This document shows positions 1 through 6,362 of a stretch of DNA of 6,954 nucleotides, in pieces. This DNA comes from Candidatus Omnitrophica bacterium UBA1562 (GTDB taxonomy: Bacteria; Omnitrophota; Gorgyraeia; Gygaellales; Profunditerraquicolaceae): the NCBI GenBank assembly GCA_002322525.1, contig DCOU01000001.1, forward strand, positions 2,346 to 9,299, in the 5' to 3' direction. The notes beneath the pieces are model-generated. The model saw nothing but the letters and a program-made list of their open reading frames with translations, searched no databases and was not told where the DNA came from. Numbering within the stretch: the stretch's first letter is position 1; each line of letters starts with the position of its first letter. The translations under genes were made by a program, and so were the position numbers.

Positions 1-31
1 AAAAATTAACATAGTAGTGTTAGTCTCAAGA

Positions 32-1549
32 ATGTTAAAGAAATCATCGCTATTCTTAGTATGGATATTTTTTCTCAAAGGCTTGTGTTTTGGCTCGCCT
101 TTATTAGAAACAGAAGATCTTAATTTATCCCTGGGCACTTATTTTAGGACAGATGCGGTAAGTTTTAAAAATGTAGCAGACTTAGACAGCAGTAATAAGG
201 ATGACCACACAGCTTATTTGGGGATAGATTATAGCCTGTCCTTTAGCGCGGATTTTAAAAATCAGGGCCCTAAGTTTTACCTTAAACTTGAGCGAAACGG
301 GCCTTATGATTACAGCGCGCCAGTATTTATCCACAATACTCTCATTAACTCCGGCGGCAGGATAGGAAAATATCACGACAGCCAACTCCTGCCGCAAGTT
401 GAGGAATTTTGGGCAGATTCTGCACTCTTCGACAAATTTAGAATTAAGGCCGGCCTCTATATTTATGAAGTGGGTAATGGTTTTAGCTTAAATGGCAGTT
501 ATGAGAACTATGGCCTGACTTTATACCGGGAAACCGAAAATATCTTTTGGAGAGTTTATTATTGCCGTCCAGACCTGGTTTATAAGAATCATTTGGGCCC
601 CAGAATCGACCAGGAACAAGAGCAGGAGCAAAAGTATGAACCTAACGCGGCAAATTTTTTCGCTACGGATGCCAAAATAAATTTAGGAAATCAAGTTTTT
701 TGGCCGTATATCGGGGTGTTGGCAGATTATACTTCTCCCAAGAAGCGCGGTGATAGTCTTTTTAGCGCGCCGATAAAAAGGGATATCCTGGGGACTTTTG
801 GCACAGCCTGGGAATTTAAGGGAAAAGATTTTTCTTTGCAGCTGGAAGCAGCGCATAATTTTGGTTATGCCAAAAGCGCATCTTCTGAATATAAAGATGT
901 GCAGCATACCGGCTACATGTTTTACTCAGGCTTAGATTATGTAATGGGTAAGTTCAACCCGTCATTGCAGTTTTTGCTTTGTTCCGGCAATAAGGCAAGT
1001 TTGGATATGGCAGGAGATCCTGATGTACTTTATGCTGCAGGCAAGAACCGGGCCTTCAGCTATTATTCTCCGAGCAACGGAAACTTAGGCGATACTATAA
1101 GCTCAAACAATGTTGAGATGCTGCCGATTGTGGCTATGGGTGGCGGTTATGGTTTAAACTACGGAGTGCCTCGGCCAAAAACATTTAGCTCAGGAGATTT
1201 TGAGAATTTGATTATGCCTTCCATCGGTTTTGATTTTAATGCTACTAATAAGTTGTCTCTTGGTCTTTACGGATATTATTTAAGGTCTTTTACGAGGCCT
1301 GTTGGGACACTGAACGGCGAGGGTAAATATTTATGTCAAGAATTGGGATACGAGACAGATTTATTCATTGATTACCAATTAAACAAGAATATTTTAGTGA
1401 GTCTTTTAGGAGGATATTTCTTCCCCGGCAGATATTATAAGGAACTGAGGGATGATACCACGGGGAGCCTGTTTAGTCCTTTTGTACGGGGAGACGGTTC
1501 CCCAGATTGCGCTTATCAGCTTGAACTGTCTATGGAATTAAAATTTTAA
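32..1549 (+). CDS. Outer-membrane beta-barrel protein precursor (porin or export-channel like)
   Basis: Predicted secreted outer-membrane barrel of about 505 residues. The N-terminus from the ATG at 32 is a textbook signal peptide: MLKK, then a hydrophobic stretch (SSLFLVWIFFLKGLCF), then a likely cleavage near GS-PLL. A GTG at 17 would add five residues ahead of the basic region, and the frame is open to the left edge, so the ATG is chosen only because it gives the best signal peptide; no clear ribosome site is visible. The mature part has many alternating aromatic/polar strands (for example GLTLYRETENIFWRVYY and LSLGLYGYYLRSF) and ends ELSMELKF, the terminal Phe typical of BAM substrates. 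The C-terminal part (GGYFFPGRYYKELRDD) reminds me of alginate-export-type barrels, but I cannot confirm a family and the cargo is unknown. A Gln/Glu-rich stretch near residue 200 is probably an exposed loop. The next gene begins 13 bases downstream. Confidence 0.8.
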   Translation: MLKKSSLFLVWIFFLKGLCFGSPLLETEDLNLSLGTYFRTDAVSFKNVADLDSSNKDDHTAYLGIDYSLSFSADFKNQGPKFYLKLERNGPYDYSAPVFIHNTLINSGGRIGKYHDSQLLPQVEEFWADSALFDKFRIKAGLYIYEVGNGFSLNGSYENYGLTLYRETENIFWRVYYCRPDLVYKNHLGPRIDQEQEQEQKYEPNAANFFATDAKINLGNQVFWPYIGVLADYTSPKKRGDSLFSAPIKRDILGTFGTAWEFKGKDFSLQLEAAHNFGYAKSASSEYKDVQHTGYMFYSGLDYVMGKFNPSLQFLLCSGNKASLDMAGDPDVLYAAGKNRAFSYYSPSNGNLGDTISSNNVEMLPIVAMGGGYGLNYGVPRPKTFSSGDFENLIMPSIGFDFNATNKLSLGLYGYYLRSFTRPVGTLNGEGKYLCQELGYETDLFIDYQLNKNILVSLLGGYFFPGRYYKELRDDTTGSLFSPFVRGDGSPDCAYQLELSMELKF

Positions 1550-1555
1550 GAGGAG
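1550..1555 (+). promoter_or_regulatory. Strong Shine-Dalgarno for the tRNA-binding protein gene
   Basis: GAGGAG lies 7 bases before the ATG at 1563 and directly after the stop codon of the barrel gene. It is the best ribosome site in the window and fixes this start. It also suggests that the small tRNA-binding protein is translated more strongly than its downstream neighbours, whose sites are weak or rely on overlap. Confidence 0.8.
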
Positions 1556-1562
1556 AAAACGA

Positions 1563-1883
1563 ATGGCTACAATTGATGATTTTAGGAAACTGGAATTTAG
1601 GATTGCTGAGATTAAGGATGTCGTGGAGCATCCCCATGCTGACAAGCTGTTGGTGTTAACTTTGGATTTAGGTGACAGGACCAAGCAAGTTGTGGCAGGG
1701 ATTAAAAGCTCATATTCCAAAGAAACGCTCATTGGAAAACAGGTGGTTGTCGTGGATAATTTGGATACGGCGGTCTTGCGGGGCGTGGAGAGCGCGGGGA
1801 TGATTTTGGCCGGGTCTGATGAAAGCGGCATTGTCATTGTCAGCCCGGAAAGAAAACTTAAATTGGGTAGTATTGTTAAATGA
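1563..1883 (+). CDS. Stand-alone tRNA-binding domain protein (Trbp111 / MetRS beta-subunit type)
   Basis: A 106-residue OB-fold tRNA-binding domain with nothing attached. The family pattern is clear throughout: FRKLEFRIAEIKDVVEHPHADKL at residues 7-29, a VVAGI segment near 43-47, GKQVVVVDNL near 58-67, GVESAGMILA near 74-83, and the ending LKLGSIVK. This is the domain found at the C-terminus of many bacterial methionyl-tRNA synthetases and as the free dimer Trbp111 or CsaA. Free versions bind the tRNA outer corner structurally rather than by sequence; family homologues are often labelled MetRS subunit beta. Whether this one partners with a MetRS that lacks its own C-terminal domain cannot be told here. 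Its stop overlaps the next start as ATGA, which implies translational coupling. Identity of the domain is secure; the cellular role is inferred. Confidence 0.9.
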   Translation: MATIDDFRKLEFRIAEIKDVVEHPHADKLLVLTLDLGDRTKQVVAGIKSSYSKETLIGKQVVVVDNLDTAVLRGVESAGMILAGSDESGIVIVSPERKLKLGSIVK

Positions 1884-2392
1884 TCAAGCAATTTGTGCCT
1901 TCTGAAGTATGTCTTAAATGCCGGGGTTGCTGTAGATTTAAGGAAATAGATTCCGTCTGGTCGCCCTGCCTTTTAGATGAAGAGATACAAGACTTATTGG
2001 ATAAAAAAATCCCCTCTGCGTTTATCTCTTTGAATAAGAAACTGCTTCCCGTCCCCAATCCGCAAGGAGCGGGTTTTATCTGCCCTTTTTTGGAGGTTAA
2101 AGATAATCAATGTAAAATCTACGAGTTTCGTCCCCTTGAGTGTCAACTGTATCCGTTTCTTATTAGTTTAAGAAGCAGGAAAGTTATTCTGACGCTGGAT
2201 TTAAATTGCCCTTATGTGCAGGAGCATTTAAAAGACGATGAGTTTAAAATTTATACCGATTATTTAGCCGCTTTTCTTAATTCTTCCGCTCAAGTTAGAA
2301 TCCTGAAAGATAATCCTCAAATTCTACAGGCCTACGAAGAGGTTTCAGACGTTATCGAATTAGAGTTACCCGATGAACCCCGCCCTTCCTAA
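1880..2392 (+). CDS. YkgJ-family cysteine cluster protein (UPF0153, putative metal-binding)
   Basis: A 170-residue soluble protein with the YkgJ/UPF0153 signature. The N-terminus has CLKCRGCC (Cys11, 14, 17, 18), followed by Cys30, then CPF at 68, and CKIYEFRPLEC with Cys78 and Cys88, followed by YPF. These cysteines are thought to bind zinc or an iron-sulfur cluster; no enzymatic role is established for the family. No signal or membrane segment is seen. It starts inside the ATGA shared with the tRNA-binding gene. Its last residues appear to be altered: the palindromic element at 2374-2431 begins at its final codons, so the protein ends DEPRPS, whereas the reconstructed ancestral end would be DET followed by stop. 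The C-terminal tail is outside the conserved core, so function is probably unaffected. Confidence 0.87.
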   Translation: MIKQFVPSEVCLKCRGCCRFKEIDSVWSPCLLDEEIQDLLDKKIPSAFISLNKKLLPVPNPQGAGFICPFLEVKDNQCKIYEFRPLECQLYPFLISLRSRKVILTLDLNCPYVQEHLKDDEFKIYTDYLAAFLNSSAQVRILKDNPQILQAYEEVSDVIELELPDEPRPS

Positions 2393-3326
2393 AGGGCTGG
2401 GGTATAGATTAAAAAGGAAGGGCGGGGTGAAACTTAAGAATTTATCCATCAAAGATAAGGGGACGTTTAGTAAATTTTTAGGCAAAAGCCGGCATGAATT
2501 ATCCGTTTATGCTTTTGAAAATATCTATGTCTGGAAAGGGCTTTTCGATATTTATTGGTCGGTAATTGAAAACAGCCTTTGTATATTCTTTAAGGATAAG
2601 ATTGGCTGCTTTTTGTATCTTGCTCCGTTGGCTGAGAATAGGAATCCAGAAGTAATCCAACAAGTATTTGAGATTATGGACAGGGTTAATAAAAATAAAG
2701 ATATATCGCGCATAGAAAATATTGAGGAAGGAGGCCTTTCTTTTTATGAAGGGTTAGGTTATACCTGTCAAATTAAATCTTATGATTATATATGCAAAAG
2801 AGGCGATTTAGCGAACTTAAGAGGTAATAAGTTTAAATCCAAACGCGCATGTTTTAATTATTTTATCAAGCATTATGGATTTCAATATCTCCCTTTTTCT
2901 TTAAAGTACAGAGGTGATTGTTTAGAGCTATATGATTCCTGGGCAAAAGAACGTAAAATCAAAAATCAAGGCCACATCTATCAATGCATGCTTGAGGATA
3001 GCCGAATATCTTTAAAAAATGCACTGGATAACTATCCGGATTTGGATTTTATAGGCAGGCTGGTAAGAATAGATAAAAAAATCAAGGCATTTACATTCGG
3101 ATTTAAATTAAATCAAGATACATTCTGTATATTATACGAGATAGCCGATTTGTTTATTAAGGGCTTGAGTCAATTTATCTTCCGTCGGTTTTGCAGCGAA
3201 TTAGAAGGCTATAAATATATAAACATTATGGATGATTCGGGATTAGAGAATCTTAAAAAGGTAAAGCTCTCTTATCATCCTGCAAAATTAATCCCGGCTT
3301 ATATTGTCAAAAGAAAAAATGCCTAA
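2373..3326 (+). CDS. DUF2156 / LPG-synthase C-terminal-like protein (GNAT-fold, no membrane domain)
   Basis: Up to 317 residues, resembling DUF2156 (the phosphatidylglycerol lysyltransferase C-terminal fold, a pair of GNAT-like lobes). Supporting stretches are an N-terminal KLKNLSIKDKGTFSKFL, the block YDYICKRGDLANLRGNKFKSKR around residues 138-159 followed by NYFIKHY, and a C-terminal half with a typical acyltransferase layout ending in KLSYHPAKLIPAYIVKRK. No transmembrane helices are present, unlike full MprF. Substrate unknown. Two starts compete: ATG at 2373, and GTG at 2427 with AAGGA eight bases upstream. Residues 2-19 (NPALPKGLGYRLKRKGGV) are entirely encoded by an inserted palindromic element; without it the gene reads MKLKNLSIKDK from the same ATG. 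I give the ATG start because the insertion kept the frame, but GTG initiation would yield the ancestral-length 299-residue protein. It overlaps the next gene by eight bases if that gene starts at 3319. Confidence 0.78.
   Translation: MNPALPKGLGYRLKRKGGVKLKNLSIKDKGTFSKFLGKSRHELSVYAFENIYVWKGLFDIYWSVIENSLCIFFKDKIGCFLYLAPLAENRNPEVIQQVFEIMDRVNKNKDISRIENIEEGGLSFYEGLGYTCQIKSYDYICKRGDLANLRGNKFKSKRACFNYFIKHYGFQYLPFSLKYRGDCLELYDSWAKERKIKNQGHIYQCMLEDSRISLKNALDNYPDLDFIGRLVRIDKKIKAFTFGFKLNQDTFCILYEIADLFIKGLSQFIFRRFCSELEGYKYINIMDDSGLENLKKVKLSYHPAKLIPAYIVKRKNA
2374..2431. repeat. Palindromic miniature element A with TGAA target duplication, at the start codon of the DUF2156 gene
   Basis: A perfect 14-bp inverted repeat, ACCCCGCCCTTCCT at 2377-2390 and its exact complement at 2415-2428, encloses a 24-base loop. 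The flanks TGAA (2374-2377) and TGAA (2428-2431) form a direct repeat that shares one base with each arm. Deleting 54 bases (one TGAA plus the element) leaves ATGAAACTTAAG, which would start the downstream gene cleanly at the ATG of 2373 and end the upstream gene as DET-stop. The element therefore looks like an insertion into an old overlapping gene junction. It encodes no transposase and would have to be moved in trans. Confidence 0.72.
2414..2429 (+). promoter_or_regulatory. Possible second initiation site (AAGGA + GTG) masked by a hairpin
   Basis: AAGGA at 2414-2418 is eight bases before GTG at 2427, in frame with the DUF2156 protein. Nearly all of it lies in the right arm of palindromic element A. 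In RNA the 14-bp stem would hide both the ribosome site and part of the GTG. Ribosomes finishing the upstream gene at its stop (2390-2392) would occupy the left arm and free the site. This is inference from base pairing only. Confidence 0.4.
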
Positions 3327-4140
3327 AAATATAGATGAGATAGAATTTACTATCTTTGATACTGAGACCACAGGCTTAGAACCGGAATCAGGCGATAGAA
3401 TAGTAGAAATTGCCGGCATAAGATTTAAAGGCAAAGAAATGATAGCCACATTTCAAACCCTGGTAAATCCCCATAGGCTTATATCTAGCGCTGCTTTTGC
3501 AGTCAATAAAATCACGCCCGATATGCTTCAGGGTGCGCCTGAAACAAGGGAAGCAATACCTAAATTCTTAAGGTTTATTCATGACAGCTGCCTCTGTTCT
3601 TACAACGCCACCTTTGATTTAGAATTCCTAAAGAACGAATTAAAGCTTATAGGTAAAGAGTTAGTGCACAATAACGCAGTTGTGGATATATTGAAAATGG
3701 CTAAAAGGATTGTGCCGGGTTTAGAGCGTTATAGCCTGTGGTTTGTAGCAGAAAGGTTGGGAATAAAAACTGAACAGAAGCATCGCGCGTTTTCTGATGT
3801 AGGGCTTACTCTCGATGTATTTAATAAACTTAAGGAAATGTTGCGGGCCAAAGGAATATTAGATTTTACAAACTTCTTAAGCTTATTCGGGCTTAATTCC
3901 CGATTCTTAGATGATATAAATAATCAAAAGATTGCTAAGATACAGCAAGCCTTGGACTTAGGAGTGAAACTTAAAATAAGATATCTCTCCGGTTCCGACG
4001 CCTCAGTTACTGAAAGGGAGGTAATACCTAAAGAAATCCGGCAGGACAAATTTAAAAGTTACTTAGTTGGTTTCTGTTGCCTAAGAAACGAAGAGCGCAC
4101 TTTTAGAATAGATGGCATATTACATCTTGAAATCATATAA
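3319..4140 (+). CDS. DnaQ-like DEDDh 3'-5' exonuclease fused to a C-terminal WYL-like domain
   Basis: A 273-residue protein with a complete DEDDh exonuclease domain: FDTETTGL with Asp14 and Glu16 (motif I), SYNATFDLEFL with Asp100 (motif II) and HRAFSD with His155 and Asp160 (motif III). These residues bind two metal ions and cut nucleotides from a 3' end, as in the epsilon subunit of DNA polymerase III. After a linker (about 178-205), residues 207-273 (IQQALDLGVKLKIRYLSG, REVIPKEI, SYLVGFCCLRNEERTFRIDGI) match the pattern of a WYL domain, a ligand or nucleic-acid sensing fold. No polymerase or helicase part is present, so a repair or nucleic-acid-processing role is more likely than a replicative one. 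The ATG at 3319 overlaps the preceding stop by eight bases; a TTG at 3304 would only add MSKEK and is less likely. Confidence 0.85.
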   Translation: MPKNIDEIEFTIFDTETTGLEPESGDRIVEIAGIRFKGKEMIATFQTLVNPHRLISSAAFAVNKITPDMLQGAPETREAIPKFLRFIHDSCLCSYNATFDLEFLKNELKLIGKELVHNNAVVDILKMAKRIVPGLERYSLWFVAERLGIKTEQKHRAFSDVGLTLDVFNKLKEMLRAKGILDFTNFLSLFGLNSRFLDDINNQKIAKIQQALDLGVKLKIRYLSGSDASVTEREVIPKEIRQDKFKSYLVGFCCLRNEERTFRIDGILHLEII

Positions 4141-5527
4141 ATTGGATTTAGAGCCTTTGCAGATTTTTGAAGTCCTGAAGAACGAAAGAGGCTGTTTTTT
4201 CTTAGACAGCAGCCTTAACTCAAATTCTTTAGGCAGGTATTCTTTTTTGGGCATAGACCCCTTCTATGTTTTAAAAACAAAGAATCAGGATTCTCTTCTA
4301 AGATTAAGAGAAATATTAGGCCGATACAGGATTTCTATTCCTAAGAGTAGCCTTCCTTTTTTAGGCGGTGCAGTAGGCTATCTTGCGTATGACTTAGGTT
4401 TTACTTTAGAGACGAAATTAAAAAGTAGGCCCAAAGCCGGTTTAGATATGCCGGATTGCGCCTTTGGATTTTATAATACCGCAATTATAATTGACCACTT
4501 GAAACAATTGCTTTATATATTCAGCGCAGGAATTCCGGAGAAGAATTACTATCTGGCAAAGTCACTTTGCGAATTTAATTTTAAAAAGATATATAAACTG
4601 CTTTGTAAGATTAATTCATTTAGAAGCAGTGGCAAGAAAAATAAGCCTAATGTCAGCCCCAGAGAATTAAAATCTAATTTTACCCCGTTAGAAGAGCTTA
4701 TTAAGTCAAATCCTAATCTTCTAACGGGGTTTAGCAAAGAAGATTATATTTCAGCCGTAAAACGAGCCAAGGGATATATAAGAAAAGGTGATATCTATCA
4801 GGTGAATCTCTCTCAAGAGTTTCATGCCAAAACAGATTTGTCGGCTTTCCGGATTTATAAGCGCCTGCGTAAAATCAGCCCGTCTTATTTTAGCGCATAT
4901 CTTGATGCGCAAGATTTTCAAATTTTAAGTTCTTCTCCGGAGAGTTTCTTAAGATTGGAAGGCAATGTAGTTACCACCCGCCCGATGAAAGGCACACGGC
5001 CCCGTTCTGAAAATAAATTAAATGACCTAAGATTTAAACAAGGCCTTCTGGAGAGCGCCAAAGATAAAGCAGAACTGGTAATGATTGTGGATTTAGAAAG
5101 AAACGATTTAGGCCGTGTATGCAGTTATGATTCTATAAAAGTAAACACATTAAGGCAATTAGAAGAATATAACACTGTGTTTCAGACTACAGCTACTGTT
5201 TGCGGCCGGCTGCATAAAAATAAAGACAGGATTGATTTGCTCCGCGCTTGTTTTCCTGGCGGCTCAATTACGGGTTGCCCTAAGATTCGCGCGATGGAAA
5301 TTATCGAGGAATTAGAACCCTCAAGGCGCTCCATTTATACGGGAAGCCTGGGTTATCTAAGTTTTTCCGGCACTATGGATTTGAATATCTTAATACGCAC
5401 TATATTGAAGAAAAAAAATAAATTGTATTTTAGCGTGGGCGGCGGTATTGTTGCAGATTCAAAACCGGAAGATGAATATGAGGAGACACTGATCAAGGCC
5501 AGGGCAATGATGGAAGCAATAAAATAA
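4112..5527 (+). CDS. pabB: Aminodeoxychorismate synthase component I
   Basis: A 471-residue chorismate-using enzyme that converts chorismate and ammonia to 4-amino-4-deoxychorismate in folate synthesis. The N-terminal domain spans about 8-170 (FLDSSL, GRYSFLGIDPF, PFLGGAVGYLAYDL). The catalytic domain runs from about 208 to the end (KGDIYQVNLSQEF, ILSSSPESFL, IVDLERNDLGRV, FPGGSITGCPKIRAMEIIEE, EDEYEETLIKARAM). TTRPMKGTRPR places Lys293 where PabB uses a lysine nucleophile and anthranilate synthase (TrpE) has alanine in PIAGT, so PabB is favoured over TrpE; the adjacent pabC agrees. The glutaminase PabA is not in this window. Residues 191-207 are an in-frame insertion from a palindromic element just before the catalytic domain. 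The position of the usual active-site His reads Gln358 by my alignment (YNTVFQTTATV). The start overlaps the exonuclease gene by 29 bases; TTG at 4127 is an alternative. Confidence 0.92.
   Translation: MAYYILKSYKLDLEPLQIFEVLKNERGCFFLDSSLNSNSLGRYSFLGIDPFYVLKTKNQDSLLRLREILGRYRISIPKSSLPFLGGAVGYLAYDLGFTLETKLKSRPKAGLDMPDCAFGFYNTAIIIDHLKQLLYIFSAGIPEKNYYLAKSLCEFNFKKIYKLLCKINSFRSSGKKNKPNVSPRELKSNFTPLEELIKSNPNLLTGFSKEDYISAVKRAKGYIRKGDIYQVNLSQEFHAKTDLSAFRIYKRLRKISPSYFSAYLDAQDFQILSSSPESFLRLEGNVVTTRPMKGTRPRSENKLNDLRFKQGLLESAKDKAELVMIVDLERNDLGRVCSYDSIKVNTLRQLEEYNTVFQTTATVCGRLHKNKDRIDLLRACFPGGSITGCPKIRAMEIIEELEPSRRSIYTGSLGYLSFSGTMDLNILIRTILKKKNKLYFSVGGGIVADSKPEDEYEETLIKARAMMEAIK
4679..4733. repeat. Palindromic miniature element B with TTTA target duplication, inside pabB
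   Basis: A perfect 14-bp inverted repeat, ACCCCGTTAGAAGA at 4682-4695 and its exact complement at 4717-4730, encloses a 21-base loop. The direct repeat TTTA lies at 4679-4682 and 4730-4733, in the same register relative to the arms as in element A. Deleting 51 bases restores SNF-SKEDYISAV, the usual start of the chorismate-binding domain, so the extra 17 residues (TPLEELIKSNPNLLTGF) come from the element. Outer ends ACCCCG/CGGGGT are identical to element A, while the inner arms and loop differ. Confidence 0.78.
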
Positions 5528-5531
5528 AGAT

Positions 5532-6362
5532 ATGAAAATAACAATTTTTTTAAACGGAAAATTTATACCAGAAGAGCAAGCCTGCGTGCCTATATTAACC
5601 CCGGGGTTTTTATATGGCTGGGGATTATTTGAGACTATGCGCGCATATAACAAGAAAATAGTTTATTTTGATAAGCATCTTGAAAGACTTAAAAGATCCG
5701 CCAAATTATTAGACATAAGATGCCCGTATCCCTTGATTAAGTTAAAGGAGATTATTCATGAGGCCGTTAAGATAAATGGTTTTAGAGATGCTTATGTAAG
5801 GTTGACTTTATGGAAATGCGAAAAAGGAACAGACATATTGGTTATGGTAAAAAAATATCAGCCTTATCCTTCTCAGGAATATAATAAAGGATTCCGCGCC
5901 TGTATTTCTTCCTTCAGACAAAATGAGAATTCTTCTCTTGCCCAGCTTAAAACTACAAATTATCTTTTATATAGGTTGGCCTATGCACAGGCAATAGAGA
6001 AGGGTTTTGATGAGGCGATTATTCTTAATCATAAGGGTTATATTGCGGAGACAAGCCGGAGCAATTTATTTTTTATTAAAGCTCAAGAATTATTTACTCC
6101 TTCCTTAGAATGTAGTTGTTTAAACGGTATTACCAGGAGAGCCGTATTTGATTTAGCCAAAAAACATAATATTAAGGCATACGCAGGCAATTTTTGCATC
6201 CCGGATTTATACGCCTCGGATGAGGCATTTCTGACTAATTCTTTGAGGGGTATTATGCCTTTGGTATCTGTTGAAAAACAGCGGATCGGCCGAGGCATAA
6301 GCCGATACAAATTAACCCGCTTTTTTATGGAAAAGTACAAATCTTTATTAGAAGGTCTCTAA
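5532..6362 (+). CDS. pabC: Aminodeoxychorismate lyase (class IV PLP enzyme)
   Basis: A 276-residue fold-type IV PLP protein that most likely releases pyruvate from aminodeoxychorismate to give p-aminobenzoate. Family marks: FLNGKFIPEEQA at 6-17, the conserved TPGFLYGWGLFETMR at 23-37, HLERLKRSAKLL at 49-60, an arginine in YVRLTLWK near 90, the PLP lysine Lys140 in LKTTNYL, GFDEAIILNHKGYIAETSRSNLFFI at 158-182 with the cofactor-contacting Glu173, LNGITRRAV near 197-205 and FLTNSLRGIMPL near 233-243. Class IV also contains branched-chain and D-amino-acid aminotransferases, which cannot be excluded from sequence alone. The position four bases after pabB makes PabC the best call. The ribosome site is weak, so expression probably relies on coupling to pabB. 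The stop codon lies within the left arm of a 10-bp inverted repeat. Confidence 0.87.
   Translation: MKITIFLNGKFIPEEQACVPILTPGFLYGWGLFETMRAYNKKIVYFDKHLERLKRSAKLLDIRCPYPLIKLKEIIHEAVKINGFRDAYVRLTLWKCEKGTDILVMVKKYQPYPSQEYNKGFRACISSFRQNENSSLAQLKTTNYLLYRLAYAQAIEKGFDEAIILNHKGYIAETSRSNLFFIKAQELFTPSLECSCLNGITRRAVFDLAKKHNIKAYAGNFCIPDLYASDEAFLTNSLRGIMPLVSVEKQRIGRGISRYKLTRFFMEKYKSLLEGL

Noticed and set aside
1488..1503. GGGGA/TCCCC hairpin near the end of the barrel gene as a terminator
   Set aside because: Only five base pairs, inside conserved coding sequence, with no T-run after it.
1538..1891. Minus-strand 117-residue open frame opposite the tRNA-binding gene
   Set aside because: It mirrors a gene with a clear family match and strong ribosome site on the plus strand; its serine/leucine/threonine-rich translation has no recognisable motif.
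3304..3318. TTG start extending the exonuclease by five residues
   Set aside because: ATG at 3319 is a better codon, gives a normal N-terminus ahead of the DEDDh domain and a short overlap with the previous stop.
4112..5527. Anthranilate synthase component I (TrpE) instead of PabB
   Set aside because: PMKGT has the PabB lysine where TrpE has alanine, and the next gene is a class IV PLP lyase rather than trpG or trpD.
5597..5608. Perfect palindrome AACCCCGGGGTT inside pabC, resembling the ends of elements A and B joined together
   Set aside because: It encodes LTPGF of the conserved TPGFLYGWGLFET block with no extra residues, there is no loop, and no flanking duplication marks an insertion.
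6083..6340. Minus-strand 85-residue open frame opposite pabC
   Set aside because: It lies wholly inside conserved pabC coding sequence and shows no family motif or ribosome site.
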